Shown here piece after piece: positions 16,829-25,435 of a stretch of DNA of 64,000 bases. The notes under the pieces were generated by a model. That model did no database searches. It worked only from the letters and a program-made list of their open reading frames with translations, and was not told the origin of the DNA. The stretch lies in the NCBI GenBank assembly GCA_025210745.1, contig JAOARC010000037.1, positions 1-64,000 on the forward strand, written 5' to 3'. Positions within the stretch are counted from its first letter, which is position 1. The number at the start of each line of letters is the position of its first letter. The position numbers were made by a program, and so were the translations under genes. The DNA is from Bacteriovoracaceae bacterium (lineage in GTDB: Bacteria > Bdellovibrionota > Bacteriovoracia > Bacteriovoracales > Bacteriovoracaceae).

Positions 16829-18178
16829 CTAAGCTATTTCCTTGTCAAACATTTCCCAAAGCTCTTTTCTTCTTTGAGATTCTTTGTCTTGTTGATTTTG
16901 CTTTGACTGACTCTGAGATGAATCTTTATTAAAAGATCTTTGCTCTGAATCAAAGTTTTTATTAAATTCATTATTTGAGCTTTCTAATTTAAGGTCTGCA
17001 ACCTGAACTCCACTAGAAGCAAGAGTACTTAATAACTCCCCTTGATTTTTCGTAAAAAACTGAGTTCCTTCATTTGCATGAGTACTAATTGCAATATTCA
17101 TAGCATCGTTATTTGTTTTTTGCACAAATAGATCTACTCTTCCAAGCTCTCTATCAATAAAACTCATCTCTACAGTTGGTGTATTAGATGCTTTTGTTTG
17201 AATGATATAATCTTTTATTTTACTAATCATTGCATCTTCACTAGAAATATCCTGAGCATTAATTCCACTCATATCAAATGTAGAAGCAACAGAAGCTTTA
17301 ATATTTGTCACCATTTTTTGAGGTGCTAGATCAGCAGCTACTGATTCAGTGTTTTGTCCTAATAAAATATCACTAATCGTCATTTTTGGAGCTGGCGAAT
17401 CTGAAATAGATGATACTTCAGGAGCTGCTACTTTAGATGTATTTTTAATAATATTTTTTTGAACCTTATTCTTTGAAAACAATGCCATATTTTGTTTTGT
17501 CACAGCATTATCTTTTTGATTTGCTTTATTATGAGTATCTACAATATCGTTAGAATTTAATCCTAACTTTTGTGCAATTTCATTTTTCTTTGCAACTTTT
17601 TGTCCAAGATTGGCCATTGTAGTTGGCTTATTATCAAGAACACTCATCATATCTTTTGATAAAGATGCAAACTCTTTATTTTGTTTTAAATTATGAGCAT
17701 TTTCAACTGCTAGCTTTTGAATAATTCCTTTTAACTTCGGATTTTTTTCAATAGCTTTAAGAGTTTCTTTATCTGTTAGAATCGATTCTTTACTTACTAA
17801 TTTTTGAACTTCTTTAAGTACAACTTGTGCTTCTTTTTCATTTAAAGAAAAGTCTAATCCTTTAAGAGCTTCACTTGAAACTACTTCTGTATTTGAAGTT
17901 TGCATACTTGCAGACATTGAAGCATCAACTAATTTAACTGCTAAATCAACAGGTACATCTAATTGCTCTTGAAGAATATTTACTTTTTGATTCTCAGAAA
18001 GACTTTCATCACCAGTCACACCTTGAGCCTGCGCCATAAGTGTAGAAAACAGATCACCTTGATTAGCATTATTAGTGCTACCAAGACCTTGTCCTAATAA
18101 ATCTAATAAGTTTCCTTCTGCCCCTGTATTATTGGCAGTTAGAATGCTTGTATGTAGGTTTGTGTTAATATTATTCAT
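16829..18178 (-). CDS. fliK: Flagellar hook-length control protein FliK
   Basis: 449 residues, low-complexity N-terminal two-thirds rich in Ser, Asn, Lys and Gln, then a conserved C-terminal domain (about 330-420) with the pattern VEMSFIDRELGRVDLFVQK and LLSTLASSGVQVADLKLES typical of the Flg_hook domain. FliK measures hook length and switches export specificity. The start ATG is preceded by AAGGAAATA. Its leader of 118 bases carries two hairpins, one with a loop shared with the flgE 3' region. Confidence 0.85.
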   Translation of the reverse strand: MNNINTNLHTSILTANNTGAEGNLLDLLGQGLGSTNNANQGDLFSTLMAQAQGVTGDESLSENQKVNILQEQLDVPVDLAVKLVDASMSASMQTSNTEVVSSEALKGLDFSLNEKEAQVVLKEVQKLVSKESILTDKETLKAIEKNPKLKGIIQKLAVENAHNLKQNKEFASLSKDMMSVLDNKPTTMANLGQKVAKKNEIAQKLGLNSNDIVDTHNKANQKDNAVTKQNMALFSKNKVQKNIIKNTSKVAAPEVSSISDSPAPKMTISDILLGQNTESVAADLAPQKMVTNIKASVASTFDMSGINAQDISSEDAMISKIKDYIIQTKASNTPTVEMSFIDRELGRVDLFVQKTNNDAMNIAISTHANEGTQFFTKNQGELLSTLASSGVQVADLKLESSNNEFNKNFDSEQRSFNKDSSQSQSKQNQQDKESQRRKELWEMFDKEIA

Positions 18179-18215
18179 TATTTCCTTATTCTATTCTCTT
18201 CTCATTTTATTTTTT

Positions 18216-18238
18216 AGGCTCTCCTATTCGTCGAACCT
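18216..18238 (-). ncRNA. Conserved-loop RNA hairpin, copy 2 (fliK leader)
   Basis: On minus-strand RNA, AGGTTC and GAGCCT form a 6-bp stem (one G-U) around the loop GACGAATAGGA. The stem differs from the copy at 13985-14007, yet pairing is kept and the loop differs at one base. It lies about 38 bases upstream of the fliK start. The GGA in the loop recalls CsrA sites, but the rest of that consensus is weak. Confidence 0.6.
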
Positions 18239-18251
18239 TACGTGTTTTATA

Positions 18252-18279
18252 TGGTCACAAGTGATTTATCACTAAATGA
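18252..18279 (-). other. Hairpin in the fliK leader
   Basis: Minus strand: GTCA-ttt-AGTGA-taaa-TCACT-tg-TGAC forms a stem of 5 plus 4 bp with a small internal loop. It precedes the conserved-loop hairpin by about 14 bases. As after flgE, a plain hairpin is followed by the conserved-loop hairpin. Confidence 0.5.
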
Positions 18280-18296
18280 CGCAGAACTCCCTTCTA

Positions 18297-18815
18297 CTAT
18301 CTTCTCATATTTAGGTACTGTTTTTGAAGGCGGGCAGAAACTTCCTTATCCATAAGATTAAATATCTTAGAAGCTTTTGTTGGATCAATTTTTTCTATTA
18401 TTTTGATTGAAATATCACTATCTTGTACAGACAAAAGATCTGCTGCCTTAACTGGCTTCATATTTGAGATCATATTTACAAGTTGGGATACTCTTAAAGA
18501 TTCTTTTTTCTCATTTTCATCAATACAACCAAGAACCTTCTTCTGAATCCCCTCTAGCTCAACAAACTTTTTATCTAAGCTCTTTTCAGCAAGCTCTAAT
18601 TGCTCTAACCTTTTATTTAAAAGTGCTTCTTTTTTAACTAAGGCATTTTCTTTATCTAAAATTTCTTGAGTAAGTTTTGCAACAGAAGATTTTTTAAGTC
18701 TTTTAACTTCTTTAGCAACTCTTTGTTTTACTTTTTCATCTAATTCTTTTTGAGTATATTTTTTATCCTCAGCATATAAGTTAATACTTAAAGCTAGTAA
18801 TAGTATTAATTTCAT
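18297..18815 (-). CDS. MotE-like flagellar chaperone (MgtE-N fold), exported
   Basis: 172 residues from the ATG at 18815, which overlaps the fliJ stop as ATGA and has AAGGA upstream; an ATG eight codons earlier is less likely. Residues 1-15 look like a signal peptide or anchor. Residues about 18-110 form a charged coiled coil. The C-terminal part (LVNMISNMKPVKAADLLS...KIIEKIDPTKASKIFNLM) is the MgtE intracellular-N-like repeat found in MotE, a periplasmic stator chaperone. The place next to fliJ is typical for this family. Confidence 0.75.
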   Translation of the reverse strand: MKLILLLALSINLYAEDKKYTQKELDEKVKQRVAKEVKRLKKSSVAKLTQEILDKENALVKKEALLNKRLEQLELAEKSLDKKFVELEGIQKKVLGCIDENEKKESLRVSQLVNMISNMKPVKAADLLSVQDSDISIKIIEKIDPTKASKIFNLMDKEVSARLQKQYLNMRR

Positions 18816-19261
18816 ACTGCATCCTTTGTATTTGTCCATATTTGAACAAGCTCTTCAATTGTTTCATTTTGTTTTTTATTGAATTCTTTTTTATACTTAG
18901 AAAAATCTTTTTCCTTCATCGATTCTATAACTTTCACATCCGACTTTAATTTTCCTAACTGTATTATTCTCGACTTTCTCTGTTCCTCTAACCACTTGAT
19001 TTCATCATCTATTCTTTCTATATGGTCAAGATTCGTTTCTATAAAAGATGGAATATGACCAACTTGTGATACAGTTGCATTTGTTTTCAGAATTTCTTCT
19101 TGAGCTTTGTAAGTTTGCTCTTTAAAATCAATATGCCCCTTTTTAAACCCTTCTAATTCTTTAATTCTATTTTGAATCCTTCCAATTTCCATTTTACAAC
19201 GGTCTTCTTTGATTTTTCTCATTTTAATAAGAGCATCTAATTTGTATTTATACTTCTTCAT
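18812..19261 (-). CDS. fliJ: Flagellar export chaperone FliJ
   Basis: 149 residues, almost wholly coiled coil and very charged, directly after fliI, which it overlaps by 14 bases. The start MKKYKYKLDALIKMRKIKED fits FliJ, whose N-terminal helix begins with a basic and aromatic stretch. FliJ inserts in the FliI hexamer and escorts chaperones to the export gate. Sequence alone is weak for this family; size, coiled-coil nature and gene order carry the call. Confidence 0.8.
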   Translation of the reverse strand: MKKYKYKLDALIKMRKIKEDRCKMEIGRIQNRIKELEGFKKGHIDFKEQTYKAQEEILKTNATVSQVGHIPSFIETNLDHIERIDDEIKWLEEQRKSRIIQLGKLKSDVKVIESMKEKDFSKYKKEFNKKQNETIEELVQIWTNTKDAV

Positions 19262-20609
19262 TATTTACAGCTCCAGTTGCAAGCTCACCCTTTCTTGCTA
19301 TCTCAACCATTTGATCATAAGTTGCATCTATTGTCTGATTCTCCTCTACTCGTTGTCTTAAAAGTCCTTCAATATCTGAATTAATAGCGATAGCCTTATC
19401 AACCTTTAGGTTTGTTCCTTCTACATAGGCACCTACATTAATTAGATCCTCCGCCTCTTTATAAGAAGACATAAGATCTCTTAAGTGACTTGATACAACA
19501 ACATGTTCTCTAGATACGACCTTACTCATAACCCTAGAAACAGACTCTAAAACATCAATCGCAGGATAATGATTTTTAGCTGCAAGTTCACGACTTAAAA
19601 CAATATGCCCATCCGCAATAGCTCTTACTGCATCAGCAATTGGCTCATCCATATCACCACCCTCAACTAAAACAGTATAAATTCCCGTAATAGAACCTGC
19701 ATTTTTTTTTGTACCGGCTCTTTCCATTAATTTTGGAAGTTTTGCAAAAACAGAAGGTCCATATCCTTTTTGCCCAGGTGGCTCTCCAGTAGACATACCT
19801 ATTTCTCTATAGGCCATAGCAAAACGTGTAATTGAATCCATCATTAAGATAACGTCTTGCTTTTTATCTCTAAAATACTCCGCAATTGTTGTTGCGACAT
19901 AAGCCGCCTTTGCTCTAATTAAAGCTGATGTATCACTTGTTGCAACGACAATGACAGACCTTGCAAGTCCTTCTGGGCCTAAGTCCGATTCAATAAACTC
20001 TAGAACTTCTCTTCCACGCTCTCCTATTAAAGCAATCACGTTGATATCCGCATTAGTATTTCTTGCAATCATCCCCATCAAAGTTGACTTTCCAACACCC
20101 GATCCTGCCATAATAGAAAGTCGTTGTCCTTTACCAGCTGTAATAAATGAGTTAATTGCATTAACTCCTGTATCTAGTTTTTCTCGAATTGGCGGACGTT
20201 CTAAGGGATTTAAGATCTCGCCAAAAATAGATCTTACCTCACTATCTTCAACAATTGGACCTTTTCCATCAATAGGATTTCCTTGAAAATCAATAACTCT
20301 TCCAAGCATTCCCTGAGAGACCTTTATAGTTGTTGTTAAGTCCTTTAAATAGACTTTTGTTTCAGAATTAATTCCTGTTATATCTTTATAAGGCATTACT
20401 TTACATTTATGTCCATCAATACCTACAACTTCACCATGACATGAGTCACCTGTTTGAGTAATAAACTCTACCTGACATCCCATAACTGCTCTTGGCAAAG
20501 TCGCCTCATAAACAAGTCCCTTACTTGAAAGAATTTTTCCTACATTTTGATAAGGAGTATCTGCCTGTATCTTCTTTTCAATTTCTTCAAAATTTATATC
20601 GAAACTCAT
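19248..20609 (-). CDS. fliI: Flagellar export ATPase FliI
   Basis: 453 residues. Walker A at about 168-176 (AGSGVGKST), Walker B in VILMMDSITRFAMA, and the F1-beta/T3SS motif GEPPGQKGYGPSVFAKLPKL. It is the cytoplasmic ATPase energising flagellar type III export together with FliH and FliJ. The start codon overlaps the fliH stop by one base (TAATG), a typical coupled junction. Confidence 0.96.
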   Translation of the reverse strand: MSFDINFEEIEKKIQADTPYQNVGKILSSKGLVYEATLPRAVMGCQVEFITQTGDSCHGEVVGIDGHKCKVMPYKDITGINSETKVYLKDLTTTIKVSQGMLGRVIDFQGNPIDGKGPIVEDSEVRSIFGEILNPLERPPIREKLDTGVNAINSFITAGKGQRLSIMAGSGVGKSTLMGMIARNTNADINVIALIGERGREVLEFIESDLGPEGLARSVIVVATSDTSALIRAKAAYVATTIAEYFRDKKQDVILMMDSITRFAMAYREIGMSTGEPPGQKGYGPSVFAKLPKLMERAGTKKNAGSITGIYTVLVEGGDMDEPIADAVRAIADGHIVLSRELAAKNHYPAIDVLESVSRVMSKVVSREHVVVSSHLRDLMSSYKEAEDLINVGAYVEGTNLKVDKAIAINSDIEGLLRQRVEENQTIDATYDQMVEIARKGELATGAVNNEEV

Positions 20610-21403
20610 TATTCCTCTTGAAAAAATAGTTGTTTAAGCATTTCCATTTGAGTATCAACTGAAGCATCAACGATTCCATTTTCAGATTCTATAATAAGAC
20701 CATATTCATCAATATCACTTGAAATTTCGTAATTAACATTTTCAAGTTTACCAATATTTGCTTCAACTTTTTTAATAATATCAGGAATTTGTTCATATAA
20801 AGCTTTAGAAACTTTAATTGTTAAGTTTTTCTTTGTGTTAATTTCAGCAATAACTTTCATCAACAATCTTTCATGATAAGCCACTTTATCTTCAGAAATT
20901 TCTTTCAAACAAATCCACTTTGTAACATTTTGAATAAGCTTTAAAACCTGAACTTTATTATGTTTAAAGAACTCTTCATTTTGACAGGTAAGAGTTTTTA
21001 TTAAGTCTTCAACAACCTGAGTTTTACTCTCTAAAGCTCCTAACGTTTGCTCTAGACCTTGTTTTTGCCCCTCAACAATTCCCTTACTTAAACCTTCTTC
21101 ATAAGCCTGGCCAGATACTTTTTGAAACTCTTTACCAACTCTATCACTAACAAGATTATCTAAGTCTTCTTGTTCTTGACGGGCCAAACCTCTTAATTCT
21201 TTTACATGTTTTGAAACTTCAAAACCAGAGCCTTCAATATAAGATCTTTCAAGACGTATTTGTTCTTCACTTACAGCTAAAACATCACCATCCGAAAGAT
21301 CTTTAAACTCATAAGCCTTTGCTGGTGATAGATTCTGTGGATCAGAAAACTGATGATACTCAAATTTTTTTACTTCTAGTTTGTTATTTTTGTATACTGT
21401 CAT
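20609..21403 (-). CDS. fliH: Flagellar assembly protein FliH
   Basis: 264 residues with a charged, Glu/Gln-rich N-terminal half (coiled coil around 75-130, including Gly-spaced EEGLSKGIVEGQKQGLEQT, the FliH glycine-repeat pattern) and a C-terminal domain similar to V-type ATPase subunit E (VLKLIQNVTKWICLKEI...). FliH restrains FliI and delivers it to the export gate. It starts 11 bases after the fliG stop. Confidence 0.88.
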   Translation of the reverse strand: MTVYKNNKLEVKKFEYHQFSDPQNLSPAKAYEFKDLSDGDVLAVSEEQIRLERSYIEGSGFEVSKHVKELRGLARQEQEDLDNLVSDRVGKEFQKVSGQAYEEGLSKGIVEGQKQGLEQTLGALESKTQVVEDLIKTLTCQNEEFFKHNKVQVLKLIQNVTKWICLKEISEDKVAYHERLLMKVIAEINTKKNLTIKVSKALYEQIPDIIKKVEANIGKLENVNYEISSDIDEYGLIIESENGIVDASVDTQMEMLKQLFFQEE

Positions 21404-21414
21404 CTAAACCTCTA

Positions 21415-22455
21415 TTATACCATTGCATCGCCTTCTCCACCTCTAGAGATAATAGCCTTTCCTTTTGCTTCAAGGTCTTTTACCATATTAACGATTTCTT
21501 GCTGTGCTTTTTCAACATCCGATAGCTTTGTTGGTCCAAGAGCTTCAAGATCTTCTTTTAATAATCCGGCTGCTCTATTTGACATATTTCCAAAAATTTT
21601 AGATTTGATTTCTTCAGGAGCAGTTTTTAAAGATAATGTTAACTTTTGCTGGTCAGCAATTTTAAGTAGTTCTTGCATTCCTTGATCATCAACAAATACA
21701 AGATCTTCAAATACAAACATAAGTTTTCTAATTTCTTCAGCAAGCTCAGGATCTTTTTCTTCGACTCTTGCCATAACATTCTTTTCAGAGTTTTTATCCA
21801 TCTGATTAAGCATATCTGCGATAGGTTCAACACCACCCAGTTGCTGAGTATCAATAGAACCAAGAGTTGATAGCTCTGTCTTAAGAACTTCATCTAACTG
21901 TGAAATAAGCTCAGGAGAAACAAAGTCTAAATTTGCAACTCTTAGTACAACTTCTGCTTGTAATCCTTCAGGCAGTTTTTTTAACACATCAACTTTTTTC
22001 TCTGTTTGTAAATGAGCTATAATCAATGCAATTGTTTGTGGATGTTCATTAATTAAGAAGTTAGCAAGTGTCCTTGTATCAACCAACTCTAATGACTCTA
22101 ATGTTTGAATTTCGCCAACATCAACACTTTGTCCAAGAAGTTGCTTTGCTCTATCTTCGCCAAGAGCCCCAAGAATAAAATCTCTTCCTTTATTTTCTGA
22201 AAATAATAATTCATTATCTTCATTTAATGCGGCATAAAACTCTTCTAAAACTCTTTTAACCATCCAAATAGGTGATTTATTTATACTTGCCATCTGACTT
22301 ATAAGTCTTTTTACATCATTATCTTTCATATGTTTAAAGATTTTTTTTGCAGCTTCTTGTCCTAAAGCACTAACCAAAATAGCAGCTTTATCAATACCAC
22401 TTAAAAGTGCATATTCTACTTCTGGCTCTAATGTTTTATTTGTTGTTTCAGACAC
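21415..22455 (-). CDS. fliG: Flagellar motor switch protein FliG
   Basis: 346 residues. The three-domain FliG pattern is present: N-terminal AAILVSALGQEAAKKIFKHM, the middle EHPQTIALIIAHLQ segment that contains the E-H-P-Q motif, and the C-terminal torque helix region with DLVFVDDQGMQELL. FliG sits at the cytoplasmic face of the MS ring and converts stator force to rotation and switching. It starts 13 bases after fliF. Confidence 0.95.
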   Translation of the reverse strand: MSETTNKTLEPEVEYALLSGIDKAAILVSALGQEAAKKIFKHMKDNDVKRLISQMASINKSPIWMVKRVLEEFYAALNEDNELLFSENKGRDFILGALGEDRAKQLLGQSVDVGEIQTLESLELVDTRTLANFLINEHPQTIALIIAHLQTEKKVDVLKKLPEGLQAEVVLRVANLDFVSPELISQLDEVLKTELSTLGSIDTQQLGGVEPIADMLNQMDKNSEKNVMARVEEKDPELAEEIRKLMFVFEDLVFVDDQGMQELLKIADQQKLTLSLKTAPEEIKSKIFGNMSNRAAGLLKEDLEALGPTKLSDVEKAQQEIVNMVKDLEAKGKAIISRGGEGDAMV

Positions 22456-22468
22456 TTAATTTCCCCTT

Positions 22469-24157
22469 TTAAGCAATCTCTTTATTATCATCTGCTGCAT
22501 GAACCATTTCTCTTACAACTTGTGCTGCCTTAGCAGGATTAGAATCAATTAAATTCATAATTCTTTCTTTCAACATATTTCCTTCAATTTTTTCTGGATT
22601 TAATTTATCTTCAATTGTTGGAAGTGCATCTTCAAGACCTGGTAATTTTTGATTCGCTTGTAACTGCTCAAGCTCTTCAATTGTCTTAGGTAAAAAATCT
22701 TCAATTGATTCAACTGTATTTTCTGTGACCCATTGAATAAATGGTCTTACAACAACAAAGAATAATAATGAGATAAGAACTCCAATCATTAAGTACTTTG
22801 TTAAATTTTTAATAATTTCTCTATTTTCTCTTTGTCTCAGCAATGCTTCTGCGGCAGATAAGTCTTCTTTAGCGAATTCCATATTCTTAATTACAATTGA
22901 ATCTCCCCTAGCTTCCGAGATACCTACAGCCGAAGCGACAATAGCTTTAAAATTTGCAATTTCTGCTTCTGACCAAGGTTCATATTTAGTTATAGGCATA
23001 TCATTATCATTAAGCAGAACTTCACCATTTTCATCTAATTGTGGAACTCTTTTTCCATCAATCATAACTGCTACTGATAATTTTTGAATATCAGCAGTAG
23101 GCTTTTTACTCTTCGTAACCGTTTTTGGTACATGAAAGTTTCTTGTCGTTAAATTCTTATCTGTATTATTTCTCGTCTCAGGAATACCTGGCTGAGGGTT
23201 TTCTCCTGGAATATTGCTTCTTGCACCAGGAATACCTTGAGGTGATGGTCTAACACCTTCAAACTTTTGTTTATTCGACACTTCAGACACAACAGCTACA
23301 TTTTCATTATCATAGTTTGTTCTTTCTTGAATTGACTCAGTAAAATCCATTTTTACATTTACTTTAGCAATTACTTTTCCCTCTCCAACAACTCTTGTTA
23401 AGATACTTTCTACTTGTTGCTCATATTTATTATTAACTTTAGATTCTAAAGCTAACCTATTAGCAGTATGCTCAGTCATTGCATCACCAACATTTTCAGT
23501 TAACTTTTCACCTTTTGAATCAATAATAACAACATTCTTATTTCTCATTCCATCAACAGAAGAAGCTATAAGTGATTGAATTCCTTTAATTTCTTCTTTA
23601 GTTAAACTAAAGCCTCTATCTAAATCCAGAACAACTGATGCCCTCGGTGGCTTTTTTTCAGTTACAAATGGACTAGATTCTGGCAAAGACAAGTGAACTC
23701 TTGCTCGATTAACACCTCTGATGTGCTTAATCGTCTTCATCAGCTCACCTTCAATCGCTCTTTGTTTATTTATTTTTTGAACATAGCTAGTAGTACCAAA
23801 AGATTGTTTATCAAATACTTCATATCCTAAAGTAGAAGTTAAATTAACACCTTTCTTAGCAATTTCAAGTCTCCATTTTTCTACTTGATCTTCAGGAATA
23901 TATAATGTTTTACCATCATCTTTAACCTGATAAGGAATTTTACCATCTTCTAAAAGCTGAGAAATACTTGCAATATCTTCTTTAGATTGAGATGTGGCCA
24001 GTAATTTATACTGTGTTTTTGCTGCCCACATAACCAATGATACAACAATCGCTGTTAATAGAGTAGCAAGAGCTATCAAGGCAATTTTTCTATTTGTATC
24101 TAATGATTTAAAGAAGTCATTAAAATTTGCTGTTACTTGTTTTAAAAAATCTTGCAA
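22469..24157 (-). CDS. fliF: Flagellar MS-ring protein FliF
   Basis: 562 residues with two membrane helices (about 25-44 and 448-470), the periplasmic ring-building motif region (EGELMKTIKHIRGVNRARVHLSLPE) and a C-terminal FliG-binding tail rich in acidic residues. It forms the MS ring around the export gate. A Pro/Asn-rich insertion near 305-335 (GIPGARSNIPGENPQPG) lies in the usual variable region. 43 bases separate it from fliE. Confidence 0.95.
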   Translation of the reverse strand: MQDFLKQVTANFNDFFKSLDTNRKIALIALATLLTAIVVSLVMWAAKTQYKLLATSQSKEDIASISQLLEDGKIPYQVKDDGKTLYIPEDQVEKWRLEIAKKGVNLTSTLGYEVFDKQSFGTTSYVQKINKQRAIEGELMKTIKHIRGVNRARVHLSLPESSPFVTEKKPPRASVVLDLDRGFSLTKEEIKGIQSLIASSVDGMRNKNVVIIDSKGEKLTENVGDAMTEHTANRLALESKVNNKYEQQVESILTRVVGEGKVIAKVNVKMDFTESIQERTNYDNENVAVVSEVSNKQKFEGVRPSPQGIPGARSNIPGENPQPGIPETRNNTDKNLTTRNFHVPKTVTKSKKPTADIQKLSVAVMIDGKRVPQLDENGEVLLNDNDMPITKYEPWSEAEIANFKAIVASAVGISEARGDSIVIKNMEFAKEDLSAAEALLRQRENREIIKNLTKYLMIGVLISLLFFVVVRPFIQWVTENTVESIEDFLPKTIEELEQLQANQKLPGLEDALPTIEDKLNPEKIEGNMLKERIMNLIDSNPAKAAQVVREMVHAADDNKEIA

Positions 24158-24200
24158 AAGAATCCTCCTGATTCAAAAGCGTTTCATATTTAATCTAATA

Positions 24201-24560
24201 TTATATTTGCATTTTCATTATTTCTTTATACGCATCGATGACCTTTGTTCTCACTTGGTTCATCGTTTTAAAAGCAATCTCTGCTTTTTCAACAGTTAGT
24301 AAAGTCTCATGTAAGTTCTTTGACTTACCACTTGCTAACTTCTCCATTGCTGTATTAGCTTCATGTTGAAGATTATTAACTTTTGCAATTGAATTTGCTA
24401 AAAAGTCTCCAAAAGTTCCAGATCCTTTAGCTTCACTTGCCTCTGAAAATGTTGAGTCCTTAAAATTAAGCTCTTTTCCAATCTCAACACTTTTAGACCA
24501 GTTGTTCATGTCATAGGATTTTAATGTATTTTGCATTTGGCTAAATGTTTTAATCGACAT
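24201..24560 (-). CDS. fliE: Flagellar hook-basal body protein FliE
   Basis: 119 residues. The C-terminal half carries the FliE pattern: FGDFLANSIAKVNNLQHEAN, then TLLTVEKAEIAFKTMNQVR and a KVIDAYKEIMKMQI end. FliE joins the MS ring to the rod and is the first substrate of the export apparatus. Its order after flgC is standard. The start is 13 bases after the flgC stop. Confidence 0.93.
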   Translation of the reverse strand: MSIKTFSQMQNTLKSYDMNNWSKSVEIGKELNFKDSTFSEASEAKGSGTFGDFLANSIAKVNNLQHEANTAMEKLASGKSKNLHETLLTVEKAEIAFKTMNQVRTKVIDAYKEIMKMQI

Positions 24561-24573
24561 ATTTATCTCCTAA

Positions 24574-25011
24574 TTATCTTCCGATCTCTAATGCTTTCAT
24601 GGCCATTCCCTTACTCGTATTAAGAGCTGAAATATTTGCTTCATAAGCTCTTTGAGCTGAAATCATATCTGCCATTTCTTTCATAACATTCACATTTGGC
24701 ATTGCCACATAACCCTTTTCATTTGCATCTGGGTGAGTTGGGTCATATTTCAATATCGGAGGATCATTTGTATTTACCACCTCCGTCACATGAACTGTTT
24801 CAGAATGAGCATCAATCTCACCAGCTAAAAGCTCATCAAAGCTTTCTCTTGCTGGCTCAGATCCAAACACAACCTCTTTTCTTCTATATGGTCCACCTTC
24901 AGCAGTTTTTGTTGTTTGAGCATTAGCAATATTTGAAGATATAGCTTCAACTCTTTTTCTATTAGCAGCAAGGCCACTAGAACTAATCTGCATACTTTTT
25001 AGTAGATCCAT
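24574..25011 (-). CDS. flgC: Flagellar proximal rod protein FlgC
   Basis: 145 residues with the rod-protein N-terminus (MQISSSGLAANRKRVEAISSNIANA) and C-terminus (NVNVMKEMADMISAQRAYEANISALNTSKGM). The Pro-rich NVNVMKEM motif distinguishes FlgC. It forms part of the proximal rod in the periplasm. It starts 12 bases after flgB. Confidence 0.95.
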   Translation of the reverse strand: MDLLKSMQISSSGLAANRKRVEAISSNIANAQTTKTAEGGPYRRKEVVFGSEPARESFDELLAGEIDAHSETVHVTEVVNTNDPPILKYDPTHPDANEKGYVAMPNVNVMKEMADMISAQRAYEANISALNTSKGMAMKALEIGR

Positions 25012-25023
25012 ATTTTACCTCTC

Positions 25024-25431
25024 TTATCTTTCAGAATTTATTATGTATTTCTTTAGTGCTAACTTCTTATTCATAAGTTGTACCAAAGCATCATACATAA
25101 TCTTATTCTCAGCCATTTTAGTCATTTCTTTTTCCCTATTAACAGAGTTTCCACTTTCATTTACAACTCCATTAGGATCTTCAACAACTTCAGGCTCTAG
25201 GTTATCAAAGCCACCAGACCCAACATCATAGTGCTTTTCATCAGTAACTTTCATTCCCATATTTCCATCAACATCTAAAGCTCTTGCAAGCGCAGCCTCA
25301 AAGTCTAATCTTTTAGCTTTGTAATCAGGAGTTTCCGCATTTGCGATATTAGATGAAATGATCTCTTGTCTCATTTCTCTAAATTTCATTCCTGAGGCTA
25401 AGGCCTGTAATGTTTTATCGTTGATATTCAT
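25024..25431 (-). CDS. flgB: Flagellar proximal rod protein FlgB
   Basis: 135 residues with the rod signature SSNIANAETPDYKAKRLDFEAAL in the N-terminal part and the C-terminal MAENKIMYDALVQLMNKKL, characteristic of FlgB. It forms the proximal rod with FlgC. It starts four bases after the stop of the degenerate AAA+ regulator gene, so that regulator and the structural genes are made from one message. Confidence 0.94.
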   Translation of the reverse strand: MNINDKTLQALASGMKFREMRQEIISSNIANAETPDYKAKRLDFEAALARALDVDGNMGMKVTDEKHYDVGSGGFDNLEPEVVEDPNGVVNESGNSVNREKEMTKMAENKIMYDALVQLMNKKLALKKYIINSER

Positions 25432-25435
25432 TTAA

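Noticed and set aside
18200..18245. Sigma-28 promoter (TAAA with GACGAATA) before fliK
   Set aside because: Only a partial -10 match with short spacing; the same GACGAA-AGGA motif also lies after flgE where no gene follows on that strand, so a hairpin element explains it better.
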